Shown: positions 1-6,646 of the stretch, in pieces
How positions within the stretch are numbered: position 1 is the stretch's first letter
How the letters are laid out: every line of letters starts with the position of its first letter
NCBI GenBank assembly: GCA_900547435.1
Contig: URGO01000099.1
Coordinates: 1-12,007, forward strand
Direction: 5' to 3'
Length of the DNA stretch: 12,007 bases
Origin: an uncultured Parabacteroides sp.
Lineage (GTDB): Bacteria; Bacteroidota; Bacteroidia; Bacteroidales; Tannerellaceae
Made by a program: the position numbers and the translations under genes
Notes under the pieces: model-generated
What the model was told of the DNA's origin: nothing
The model's database searches: none
The model's input: only the letters and a program-made list of their open reading frames with translations

Positions 1-633
1 CCCGCGCACCAGGTACTTTGCCGGCGCGGTATACATCACTTCGATGTTTTGGACATTCGAGACTGGCGTGCTCTTCAGGAGCTCAGTGAGCTGTTCCGCC
101 GTCATCGACGAAGGCTTTCCGTTGATAACCACCGTAACGCCCTTGGCACCTGCTAAGGTAATCGCCTCGTTCTGCTCGATGATGCCCGGCACGCGTAGCA
201 GCGATTCGTAGGCATTGCTGGCCGTGGTGCGCTCCGAGAGGACTTCGGCATCATAGACCACCGCGCCCTTCTCGACTTTCACCTGTGGACGTTCGCCCTG
301 CACCACCACTTCGTCCAGCGCATAGCTTTGCGCCTCGAGCGTAATCGTGCCCGCATCCGACGAGCTTCCCATCCTCTCTTGCGTCTTATACAAAAGGTGT
401 TGGAAGATGAGGCGGTATTGCTCCGGCTCCTCCTTGAACGCGAAGCATCCGAGCGAGTCGGTGATAACCGCATCGACGAAGGTCGAGTCGGGCGTTTGCA
501 TAACCACTGTCGCCGCCTCGATAGGACGCTGCTGGTTATCTACTACTTTCCCCTTTACATTTTGGGCAGCCAACTGGGCGGCTGCGCTTGCGATGATTCC
601 CGCGATGATAATTGTACGTTTCATATCTTTCAT
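1..633 (-). CDS. TonB-dependent outer-membrane receptor, N-terminal part (runs off window)
   Basis: Read on the minus strand from ATG at 633 (second in-frame ATG at 624), open for 211 codons to the window edge. Residues 1-24 are a signal peptide (MKDMKRTIII..., small residues before AQN). Residues ~26-100 resemble a carboxypeptidase-regulatory-like beta-sandwich (VKGKVVD...PIEAATV). Then come a TonB-box-like segment DEVVVQGERP (107-116) and the start of the plug domain (NAYESLLRVPGI at 140-151; VTVVINGKPSS at 167-175; NIEVMYTAPAKY at 196-207). This is the layout of the 'outer membrane beta-barrel family' receptors of Bacteroidales, which import unknown ligands by TonB energy. There is no STN domain, so sigma/FecR control is not expected. 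The divergent two-component system and the GTTAT array upstream suggest response-regulator control (inference). The barrel is outside the window. Either ATG could be the start; I prefer 633. Confidence 0.88.
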   Translation of the reverse strand, partial: MKDMKRTIIIAGIIASAAAQLAAQNVKGKVVDNQQRPIEAATVVMQTPDSTFVDAVITDSLGCFAFKEEPEQYRLIFQHLLYKTQERMGSSSDAGTITLEAQSYALDEVVVQGERPQVKVEKGAVVYDAEVLSERTTASNAYESLLRVPGIIEQNEAITLAGAKGVTVVINGKPSSMTAEQLTELLKSTPVSNVQNIEVMYTAPAKYLVRG

Positions 634-648
634 GCTTTATTTCTGCTG

Positions 649-656
649 CAAAGTAA
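649..656 (-). promoter_or_regulatory. Candidate -7 box of the receptor gene
   Basis: On the minus strand the sequence is TTACTTTG, a one-mismatch fit to the Bacteroidetes -7 consensus TAnnTTTG, 16 bp before the ATG at 633. No TTTG-like -33 element is present at the expected distance. Instead the first GTTAT half-site (679-683) lies there, as expected of an activator-dependent promoter. The implied leader is very short, which might favour the ATG at 624. Confidence 0.45.
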
Positions 657-678
657 CCGCCTTTTCTGTGGGCGATAG

Positions 679-745
679 GTTATCGTGTCGTTATCGAATT
701 GTTATATGATTGTTATAGCGGGGCGGATTGTTAAGGAATTGTTAT
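679..745. promoter_or_regulatory. Array of GTTAT direct repeats with 11-bp period (likely response-regulator sites)
   Basis: GTTAT starts at 679, 690, 701 and 712, exactly 11 bp apart. After an 18-bp step, GTTAA at 730 and GTTAT at 741 form another 11-bp pair. Later units carry TT or ATT before the G (TTGTTAT). Direct half-sites one helical turn apart are the known binding pattern of OmpR/PhoB-family regulators, and such a regulator is encoded at 2685-3386. The four-site block overlaps the -33 position of the receptor promoter. The two-site block lies about 30-40 bp upstream of the toxin-operon -33. The pattern is seen directly; assignment to this regulator is inference. Confidence 0.72.
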
Positions 746-772
746 AGAGGACGCCAAAGAAGGCAAAAGAAG

Positions 773-804
773 TTTGGAACATTGCCGTCTTTTTTGTTCC
801 TTTG
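773..804 (+). promoter_or_regulatory. Candidate promoter of the toxin-antitoxin-kinase-regulator operon
   Basis: A TTTG (-33) at 773-776 and TTCCTTTG (-7, one mismatch to TAnnTTTG) at 797-804 are separated by 20 bp, the usual Bacteroidetes spacing. Transcription would begin near 811 and give a leader of about 18 nt to the toxin ATG at 829. All four downstream genes are nearly contiguous, so this is probably the promoter of the whole chain. Confidence 0.5.
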
Positions 805-828
805 AGGCATGAAACTAAAATTTTAGCT

Positions 829-1173
829 ATGGGAAGAGCGAAATTTGAAATTGAATATTTAGAAGAGGCTATTTCTTTTTTGAGGAGTCTTGATGGAAAG
901 GTAGCTGCTAAGATTATGTACAATGTGAGCAAAAGCAAATATGCATTAGATAAAGAGTTGTTTAAGAAATTAGGCAATACGGATATATGGGAATTCCGGA
1001 CTTTGTATAATGGCATTGCTTATCGGCTTTTTGCCTTTTGGGATGTGGATAAGAAAGCATTGGTTGTGGCAACTCACGGGTTTGTGAAAAAGACTCAGAA
1101 GACTCCTCGGAAAGAACTTGATAAAGCTATTGCAATACGAAAACAATATTATGAAAATAAGAAAGGTAAATGA
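829..1173 (+). CDS. RelE/HigB-like toxin (phage Gp49-like family)
   Basis: Protein of 114 residues, a typical length for RelE-superfamily mRNA interferases of the phage-derived Gp49-like/HigB type. The hallmark is the C-terminal half: LGNTDIWEFRTLYNGIAYRL (residues 48-67), then FAFWDVDKKALVVATHGFVKK and KTQKTPRKELDKA. The basic and aromatic residues of this stretch (R57, R66, H83, K87/K88) are where the family places ribosome- or RNA-contacting and catalytic residues. Family members cleave mRNA, usually on the ribosome, and are held inactive by an HTH antitoxin encoded downstream. ATG 829 is preferred over an upstream in-frame TTG (802), which lies inside the -7 box. One base separates it from the antitoxin gene. 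The region is AT-rich compared with the kinase, suggesting transfer. Activity is uncertain because the antitoxin is truncated. Confidence 0.85.
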   Translation: MGRAKFEIEYLEEAISFLRSLDGKVAAKIMYNVSKSKYALDKELFKKLGNTDIWEFRTLYNGIAYRLFAFWDVDKKALVVATHGFVKKTQKTPRKELDKAIAIRKQYYENKKGK

Positions 1174-1174
1174 T

Positions 1175-1351
1175 ATGGATACAATGAAAATTTATACAGA
1201 AGCAGAAGCTCTTGACTTGGTTTTAGGGCAGAAGGGAAGCGAAGCGCGTGAGCAATATGAAGCGGATATGCGGAAATTCTTTGCACATCAGGCCGTGCAG
1301 AAAACTTGCAAAGAGAAACCATTTAAGGTAGAATCTTCCTTGAAAGCATGA
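1175..1351 (+). CDS. Truncated HigA-like antitoxin lacking its HTH domain
   Basis: Protein of 58 residues, starting at ATG 1175 (another ATG at 1184 is possible). The N-terminus (MKIYTEAEALDLVLGQKGSEAREQYEADMRKFF) matches what I know of the pre-HTH region of XRE-type antitoxins that follow Gp49-like toxins, which normally run to about 95-105 residues. The next residues (HQAVQKTCKEKP) still resemble the entry into the first HTH helix. The protein then ends KVESSLKA and stops at 1349-1351. Only about 60 bp lie between the last recognisable antitoxin codon and the kinase ATG, so the HTH cannot be hidden in another frame. The stop overlaps the kinase ATG (ATGA). It is probably a remnant fused to old kinase-leader sequence; residual toxin binding cannot be excluded. 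Confidence 0.68.
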   Translation: MDTMKIYTEAEALDLVLGQKGSEAREQYEADMRKFFAHQAVQKTCKEKPFKVESSLKA

Positions 1352-2688
1352 CCGGAAAATACATCAAAATACTGACAGCATTGGGCCTCGTCGCCATCGT
1401 GGCGATACAAAGCCTGTGGCTGATGAATACCTATCGGCTGGTGGAGACGCAATTGATGCAGGCGGGCAACCGGTTGTTTCCGAAGTCGGTAATCGACGAG
1501 GCCATCGAACGGTTGAAGGCATATAAAGAAAGCGCGGATGACCATGTGGATGCGGTGAAGGTTTTCGGTTGGGAGGAATCGTCGGACGAGCAGGCGATAC
1601 TGGATTTCGTGACGACCACCCTCCATCATTATGCCGACTCGCTGTCGCATACGTCGGTCTCTTTGCCTTTGCTCGATTCGCTCTTCACGGCGGCGTTGGC
1701 GAAAGAGGATTACCACGCGGAGTTGGTTTGTCAGGTCGTCGATTCGTTGGGGAATGTGCTTCAGCAGGAGGCGGACGGAGCGGTGGCTCCTTCGTTCCGT
1801 ACCGTCCAGACGAAGCCGGTTTTCATCGATAATGAACATACAAAGGCAGTGCAGGCGGAGATAGTGAATCCCTATTGGATTGCGTTCCGGAAGATGGGCG
1901 TGATGCTGGTGGCTACGGCGTTGTTGATTCTCTTCGTGGCGGGCTGCATCGTCCGGCAGGTGCAGATTATCATCAAGCAAAACAAGATTGCCCGTATCCG
2001 GCAGGACTTTACTTATGCGATGATTCACGATATGAAGACGCCCATCAGTACGATTTCGATGGCGGGACATGCCTTGGAGAGCGGCATCTTGGATAATAAG
2101 CCGGAGCTGCGGAAGCAATATTTCGCTATCTTGAACGAGGAAAGCGCGCATCTCCTTTCGCTCTCGGAGAAGATATTGACCATCGCCAAACTGGAGCAAT
2201 CGCGCTTGAAGCTGGTGATGGGCGAGGTGGACTTGCCGAAGCTCTTCGATGAATTGGTGCAGAAATACAAGGTGAAGGCGGAGAAGAACGTGGCGTTCGA
2301 GGTGGTTTGCCCTGCGCTTCCTCCATTCCTTGCCGACGAGGAATATTTGAAAGAGGCGATTAGCAACCTGATGGATAATTCCCTGAAATACTCGAACGAG
2401 GAGGTGCGCATCCGTCTCTCGGCAGAGGCTGGGAAAGAGGCCGTTCATATCAAGGTATGGGACAATGGCTGGGGCATTCCGTTCAAGCAACAGAAGCGCA
2501 TCTTCGAGAAGTTCGAGCGGGGCGGATTGGAATATAAAAAGGATAAGAAGGTCTCCGGCTTCGGCTTGGGATTGAATTATGTATATCGGGTAATGATGGC
2601 AATGGGCGGGACGGTCTCGGTCAATAGCGTGGAGGGCATATACAGCGAGTTCACCCTTTCGTTGCCTATCGAGGAGGAAAAAGCATGA
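1348..2688 (+). CDS. Membrane sensor histidine kinase
   Basis: Protein of 446 residues with two membrane segments (about 7-26 and 183-202) bracketing a ~155-residue periplasmic sensor region that I do not recognise. The cytoplasmic part has all kinase boxes: the H-box FTYAMIHDMKTP with phospho-acceptor H227, N-box ISNLMDNSLKYS (N344), G1 DNGWGIP (372-378), F-box RIFEKFERG (384-392) and G2 GFGLGLN (404-410). It should autophosphorylate H227 and pass phosphate to the regulator encoded next, which overlaps its stop by 4 bp (ATGA). The start codon likewise overlaps the antitoxin stop. GC content is clearly higher than in the preceding toxin and antitoxin genes. The divergent TonB-dependent receptor is the likely target and perhaps also a source of signal; the signal is unknown. 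Confidence 0.93.
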   Translation: MTGKYIKILTALGLVAIVAIQSLWLMNTYRLVETQLMQAGNRLFPKSVIDEAIERLKAYKESADDHVDAVKVFGWEESSDEQAILDFVTTTLHHYADSLSHTSVSLPLLDSLFTAALAKEDYHAELVCQVVDSLGNVLQQEADGAVAPSFRTVQTKPVFIDNEHTKAVQAEIVNPYWIAFRKMGVMLVATALLILFVAGCIVRQVQIIIKQNKIARIRQDFTYAMIHDMKTPISTISMAGHALESGILDNKPELRKQYFAILNEESAHLLSLSEKILTIAKLEQSRLKLVMGEVDLPKLFDELVQKYKVKAEKNVAFEVVCPALPPFLADEEYLKEAISNLMDNSLKYSNEEVRIRLSAEAGKEAVHIKVWDNGWGIPFKQQKRIFEKFERGGLEYKKDKKVSGFGLGLNYVYRVMMAMGGTVSVNSVEGIYSEFTLSLPIEEEKA

Positions 2689-3386
2689 CACGGGTATTAT
2701 TGGTAGAAGACGATAAGAATCTTTGCTTTATCTTGAAAAGCAGCTTGGAGCAGATGATTGGCGGGTATGAGGTCGAAACGGCGGCGAATGGCGAAGAGGG
2801 ACTGAAGAGGCTGGTCGAAGGGAAGTTCGACGTGATTGTATCGGACGTGGAGATGCCCGTAATGGACGGCATGACGATGGTGCGCCATATCCGCGAACAT
2901 CATCCGCAGGTGGCGATTATCTTCATCACGGGGCTGACCACGGCGCGCGACGTCATCAACGGTTATCAATCCGGCGCGGACTTTTACATCAAGAAGCCGT
3001 TCCTGCCGGAGGCGCTGGACGCCCATATCCAAGCCGTGCTGAAGGTGAAGCAATCCGCCACTGCGCCCGAAACGGTGGAGAAATCCTCTTATGCGTTGGG
3101 CAAATATACCTTTGTCCCTTCCCAAAACCTGCTCCTTTATGGCGAGGAACGCCAGTCGCTCACTCCGAAAGAGGCGAAAGTGCTCGAAATGCTTTGCCGG
3201 GAAATGGGGCACATCGTGAGCCGCGAGGAAATCCTGACCGCTATTTGGCAGACTGCTGACTTCTATTCCTCCCGTTCGCTGGATGTGTTCCTCACCAAGC
3301 TCCGCAAGTATTTGGCAAAGGACGGACGCATTGTGGTAAAAGTGCAAAAAGGGGTAGGAGTGGGATTGGAGATTGAAAAGAACTGA
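2685..3386 (+). CDS. OmpR-family response regulator
   Basis: Protein of 233 residues. The receiver domain (1-~120) has the acidic pair E8/D9/D10, phospho-acceptor D54 in IVSDVEMPVMDG, switch T82 (IFITG) and the conserved lysine in YIKKPF (K104). A linker (~121-135) leads to an OmpR/PhoB winged helix: LTPKEAKVLEMLCRE (159-173), recognition helix around SRSLDVFLTKLRKYL (196-210) and the wing VVKVQKGVGVGLEI. All expected functional residues are present. It is co-translated with the kinase (ATGA overlap) and so is its cognate partner. OmpR-type proteins bind tandem half-sites 11 bp apart, and the GTTAT array at 679-745 fits this, making it the best candidate regulator of the divergent receptor (inference). 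No clear terminator follows. Confidence 0.94.
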   Translation: MTRVLLVEDDKNLCFILKSSLEQMIGGYEVETAANGEEGLKRLVEGKFDVIVSDVEMPVMDGMTMVRHIREHHPQVAIIFITGLTTARDVINGYQSGADFYIKKPFLPEALDAHIQAVLKVKQSATAPETVEKSSYALGKYTFVPSQNLLLYGEERQSLTPKEAKVLEMLCREMGHIVSREEILTAIWQTADFYSSRSLDVFLTKLRKYLAKDGRIVVKVQKGVGVGLEIEKN

Positions 3387-3474
3387 GATAACAAATAAAC
3401 ATTAAAATATATAAGAGTGATTAAGACTTATACAACTATCAGGAAAGCCAGATATTTCAGCGTAAAAAAATTAT

Positions 3475-3482
3475 TATCTTTG
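3475..3482 (+). promoter_or_regulatory. -7 box of the AAA-ATPase/DUF4276 cassette, within an inverted repeat
   Basis: TATCTTTG is a perfect match to TAnnTTTG, 28 bp before the ATG at 3511; a convincing -33 TTTG is not seen. The box sits in a short inverted repeat, ATTATC (3473-3478), five bases, GATAAT (3484-3489). Such symmetry over a promoter could be an operator, but AT-rich DNA gives 6-bp arms fairly easily. Confidence 0.55.
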
Positions 3483-3510
3483 TGATAATTACTATAAACG
3501 GTGTTATATT

Positions 3511-4566
3511 ATGGACAAAATAGAAATAAAGGGATATAAATCTTTTCGGAATCTGACACTTGATTTGCTTCCCATTAATATCCTGATAGGCTCTAACGGG
3601 TCAGGAAAGAGTAATTTTTTGTCTTTCTTTGAGTTTCTGAATCGGCTATACGAACAAAAGCTCACGGAATATGTAGCTTTGGGAGGAGGCATAGACAAAT
3701 ACTTCTTTCAAGGTGGTAAGATTACGGATACAATTTGTGCCACGATTTATTTTAAAGACAATTTCTATTCGTTTGAACTGAAAGAGGGAGACAACAGATT
3801 TGTTTTCTCCAAAGAGAAGCTGGGGTACCACGATTCGTCTTTGGATATAGCTAGTTTTGGTAATGAAGCCAATATCAAATCGTATAACGGACTGTCAAGA
3901 GGCGAATACATCAAGAAATACTTGTCTGAGATAAAGAAATATCATTTTCATGACACAGGAAAAAGTTCTCCGTTCACCAAAGAAAGTCATGTTGTGAACG
4001 ATGTTTATTATCTGTATGAGAAGGGAGAAAATCTGGCGGCTTTTTTGTATGGCATCCGAGAGAATTCTCCCATTACCTATAAACGGATTGTACGTGTCAT
4101 TCAGAGCATTGCTCCTTATTTCAGCGATTTCTATTTCAACGTAAGTGCAGCTGATACGGTTCGTCTGCAGTGGACCGATAAATTCAGTTCGACCATTTAC
4201 GGACCAACGGACCTTTCCGATGGAACAGTGCGCTTCATTGCATTGACAACGCTGTTCTTGCAACCTGTTCCACCAAAGGTCATCATCATTGATGAGCCTG
4301 AATTGGGCTTGCATCCATTGGCCATTCAGAAATTAGCCGGCTTGATAAAATCGGTTGCAAGCAGAGGAACACAAGTCATTATAGCGACTCAAAGTGCGGA
4401 TTTGATTACTAATTTTGATGCCGAAAATGTGATTACTGTCAATCAGACTGAAGGAGTTTCGGGGATGGAAAGGTTGAAATCTGAAACTCTGGAGTCCTGG
4501 CTGGATGACTATACATTGGGCGACTTGTGGAAACAAAATATCCTGAAAGGAGGGCAGCCGAAATGA
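3511..4566 (+). CDS. AAA family ATPase, ABC/OLD-like, first gene of a putative defence pair
   Basis: Protein of 351 residues, a complete ABC-type ATPase head without a visible long coiled coil. N-terminal MDKIEIKGYKSFRNLTLDLL is the usual RecF/OLD-like opening. Walker A is GSNGSGKS (27-34), the ABC signature-like LSDGT is at 235-239, Walker B is KVIIIDEPELGLHP (256-269) with catalytic E262, and the following switch region is IIATQSADLI (290-299). The closing region SETLESWLDDYTLGDLW is typical of AAA_21-type proteins paired with DUF4276. Its stop overlaps the next ATG by 4 bp, so the two proteins are co-translated and probably form a complex. ATPase/TOPRIM pairs of this kind (compare OLD and PARIS) are known or suspected anti-phage systems. 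AT-rich composition and a position between core genes suggest horizontal transfer. Confidence 0.88.
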   Translation: MDKIEIKGYKSFRNLTLDLLPINILIGSNGSGKSNFLSFFEFLNRLYEQKLTEYVALGGGIDKYFFQGGKITDTICATIYFKDNFYSFELKEGDNRFVFSKEKLGYHDSSLDIASFGNEANIKSYNGLSRGEYIKKYLSEIKKYHFHDTGKSSPFTKESHVVNDVYYLYEKGENLAAFLYGIRENSPITYKRIVRVIQSIAPYFSDFYFNVSAADTVRLQWTDKFSSTIYGPTDLSDGTVRFIALTTLFLQPVPPKVIIIDEPELGLHPLAIQKLAGLIKSVASRGTQVIIATQSADLITNFDAENVITVNQTEGVSGMERLKSETLESWLDDYTLGDLWKQNILKGGQPK

Positions 4567-5213
4567 AAAGATTGATTATTATTTGCGAGGGACCTACAGA
4601 ACAGGCATTCTGCAATGATTTGTTACGTGATTATTTCCAGTCCAAGGGTATTATTCTAGAAGCTCCTACCATTAAGCATTCAAACGGAGGTATTGTTGCT
4701 TGGGATACACTGAAGAAACAAATTGTCAGACATCTGAATGAGGGAAACTGTATTGTTTCGTTGTTTGTGGATTATTATCGTATCAGAGATTCGTACAATT
4801 TCCCTGGGTGGATGGGCAGCAAAACAATAATAAATATTTATGAGAGGATGCGTTATCTTTTCGAACAAATGTCTCTTAGCATAGATGAAAAACTACGTTC
4901 AAGATTTGTACCCTATATACAGTTACACGAGTTTGAAGGATTATTGTTCAGTGATATCTCGGTATTCCAAACTAATTTCACAAAAAACGAACTTAATTTC
5001 TCGTTATTGGAAAGCGCGGTAAACAGTGCCCGAACACCGGAGGAGATAAACAACGGTCCGTCTACCGCACCCTCTGAACGACTAAAGAAAGCCATCAGCG
5101 GATATGATAAAGTGACGGATGGAGCGTTTCTGGCTTTAGAAATAGGACTGGAAACTATCAGGGAAAAATGTATCTTATTCAATGAATGGATTGAAAGATT
5201 AGAAACTTGCTAA
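4563..5213 (+). CDS. DUF4276 family protein (TOPRIM-like), partner of the AAA ATPase
   Basis: Protein of 216 residues; ATG 4563 is chosen because it overlaps the ATPase stop and begins directly with the conserved strand MKRLIIICEGPTEQAF. Family marks are the acidic E9 in CEGPTE, FVDYYRI (D70), FPGW (80-83) and the strongly conserved IQLHEFEGLLFSD (119-131; H122, E123, E125). The first glutamate and later acidic residues match a TOPRIM-like metal site as in OLD nucleases, so nuclease or effector activity under control of the ATPase is plausible but not demonstrated. The ATPase/DUF4276 pairing recurs across bacteria. Length is normal and no damage is visible. A strong hairpin terminator follows within 15 bp, so the cassette is a self-contained two-gene unit. 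Confidence 0.85.
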   Translation: MKRLIIICEGPTEQAFCNDLLRDYFQSKGIILEAPTIKHSNGGIVAWDTLKKQIVRHLNEGNCIVSLFVDYYRIRDSYNFPGWMGSKTIINIYERMRYLFEQMSLSIDEKLRSRFVPYIQLHEFEGLLFSDISVFQTNFTKNELNFSLLESAVNSARTPEEINNGPSTAPSERLKKAISGYDKVTDGAFLALEIGLETIREKCILFNEWIERLETC

Positions 5214-5226
5214 AACAGCTTCTAAA

Positions 5227-5272
5227 CACAGAGACACAAAATACGCTGTGCCTCTGTGACTCTTAATTTTTT
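5227..5272 (+). terminator. Hairpin terminator after the DUF4276 gene, possibly bidirectional
   Basis: Arms CACAGAGACACA (5227-5238) and TGTGCCTCTGTG (5247-5258) pair over 12 positions with one mismatch around an 8-base loop, and a T-rich run ends at 5267-5272. It separates two convergent genes, and the minus-strand copy is followed by T-rich sequence too, so it could also end ychF transcription. Confidence 0.75.
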
Positions 5273-5278
5273 CGGGCC

Positions 5279-6382
5279 TTATACATTAAACCGGAAGTGC
5301 ATGATGTCGCCATCCTGAACGATATAGTCCTTGCCTTCTACGCTCATTTTTCCGGCCTCTTTGACCGCTGTTTCCGAACCGTATGCGATGTAATCGTCAT
5401 ATTTGATGACTTCTGCCCGGATGAATCCCTTTTCAAAATCGGTATGGATCACACCGGCACATTGCGGAGCTTTCCAGCCTTTGTGGAAAGTCCAGGCACG
5501 GACCTCGTCAGGGCCGGCGGTCAGGAATGTTTGCAAATTCAGCAATTTGTAGGCAGCCTTGATTAACCGGTTGACGCCTGATTCCTCTAAGCCGATTTCT
5601 TGCAAGAACATCTGACGCTCTTCGTAGGTCTCCAGTTCGGCGATTTCGCTTTCTATCTTGGCAGCAACCACCAGTATCTCCGCATTTTCGTCTTTTACGG
5701 CCTCGCGCACGGCTTCTACATATTGATTGCCTTTGACGGCACTCGCTTCATCCACATTGCAAACATATAATACCGGCTTGTTGGTCAGCAGGAACAAATC
5801 ATGCGCGACCTTCTCCTCCTCCTTGGTATCCAAGGTGACGGTACGTGCGCTCTTTCCCTGTTCCAAAGCCTCTTTATACTTGCATAATACTTCGTAAGCG
5901 ATTTTAGCCTGCTTGTCACCTCCGGTCTGTGCCTGTTTCTGTACCTTGGCGATACGGCTGTCTACCGTTTCCAGGTCTTTCAGCTGAAGCTCCATGTCGA
6001 TAATTTCTTTGTCGCGCACCGGATTCACACTTCCGTCCACGTGGACAATATTCCCGTCGTCGAAGCAACGCAACACATGCAGGATTGCATCCGTTTCGCG
6101 GATATTCGCCAAGAACTTATTTCCCAAGCCTTCACCTTTACTTGCTCCTTTTACCAGTCCCGCGATGTCTACAATTTCCACCGTAGTGGGTATAACCCGC
6201 TGAGGATGTTCTATCTCGGCCAACTTATTCAACCGTTCGTCCGGAACGGTAATCACGCCCACATTCGGCTCGATGGTGCAAAAGGGGAAATTGGCCGATT
6301 GCGCCTTTGCGTTAGATAGACAGTTGAAAAGAGTAGATTTTCCCACATTCGGGAGCCCTACGATACCACACTGTAATGCCAT
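5279..6382 (-). CDS. ychF: Redox-regulated/ribosome-associated GTPase YchF (OLA1 family)
   Basis: Protein of 367 residues, the standard length for YchF. The N-terminal Obg-type G domain shows the P-loop GLPNVGKST (9-17), NFPFCTIEPN (31-40) and the G3 motif DIAG (72-75) followed by LVKGASKGEGLGNKFL. The NKxD position reads NVDE (209-212), the known family variant that goes with ATP preference over GTP. A helical insert (~125-200) precedes a complete C-terminal TGS domain (about 283-366; LQTFLTAGPDEVRAWTF ... IVQDGDIMHFRFNV). YchF is a conserved cytoplasmic P-loop ATPase/GTPase bound to ribosomes and involved in translation and stress responses. It is transcribed alone here, convergent with the defence cassette and divergent from the membrane-protein operon. 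No anomalies are seen. Confidence 0.97.
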   Translation of the reverse strand: MALQCGIVGLPNVGKSTLFNCLSNAKAQSANFPFCTIEPNVGVITVPDERLNKLAEIEHPQRVIPTTVEIVDIAGLVKGASKGEGLGNKFLANIRETDAILHVLRCFDDGNIVHVDGSVNPVRDKEIIDMELQLKDLETVDSRIAKVQKQAQTGGDKQAKIAYEVLCKYKEALEQGKSARTVTLDTKEEEKVAHDLFLLTNKPVLYVCNVDEASAVKGNQYVEAVREAVKDENAEILVVAAKIESEIAELETYEERQMFLQEIGLEESGVNRLIKAAYKLLNLQTFLTAGPDEVRAWTFHKGWKAPQCAGVIHTDFEKGFIRAEVIKYDDYIAYGSETAVKEAGKMSVEGKDYIVQDGDIMHFRFNV

Positions 6383-6414
6383 AAATATTTAGTTTTTTAG
6401 TTTCTATGTTTATT

Positions 6415-6435
6415 AGTTTGTGAAACCCACAAACT
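6415..6435 (-). promoter_or_regulatory. Hairpin in the ychF 5' leader
   Basis: AGTTTGTG (6415-6422) and CACAAACT (6428-6435) are perfect 8-bp arms around a 5-base loop. The element lies between the ychF -7 box and the ATG, so it would form in the mRNA leader about 33-53 nt before the start codon. A role in stability or translation is possible; no U-run follows, so a terminator is unlikely. Confidence 0.45.
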
Positions 6436-6456
6436 TAGTTGATTCGTTTCACGGTG

Positions 6457-6464
6457 CAAATGTA
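6457..6464 (-). promoter_or_regulatory. -7 box of ychF
   Basis: On the minus strand TACATTTG is a perfect match to the Bacteroidetes TAnnTTTG element, 75 bp upstream of the ychF ATG. No clear -33 TTTG is seen. The remainder of the gap up to 6646 shows no obvious promoter for the rightward operon and no RNA gene. Confidence 0.6.
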
Positions 6465-6646
6465 CGCAAAAAGTAAGGAACTTCACCTTCCCTAAGCAAA
6501 GATTCATGTCTGCCTTTACCGGAAAAGCATATTGCCTTTCGGAGAAAAAGAACGGGATGGATTTTATCGTCCGATTCTCTTTAGGGGGAGAGCCAAGAAT
6601 ATGAGTCTTATATATAAATATAAGGTATGGATTTTTTAGCGTGAAT

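Noticed and set aside
802..828. Extended toxin start at TTG 802
   Set aside because: The TTG lies inside the predicted -7 box, and ATG 829 gives the normal family length.
1288..2691. 467-codon open frame antisense to the kinase gene
   Set aside because: The plus strand encodes every histidine-kinase box in order; the antisense product is rich in H, R and L with no domain pattern, the usual shadow of a GC-rich gene.
2697..3347. 216-codon open frame antisense to the response regulator
   Set aside because: It mirrors a fully conserved receiver/winged-helix protein and has no recognisable features.
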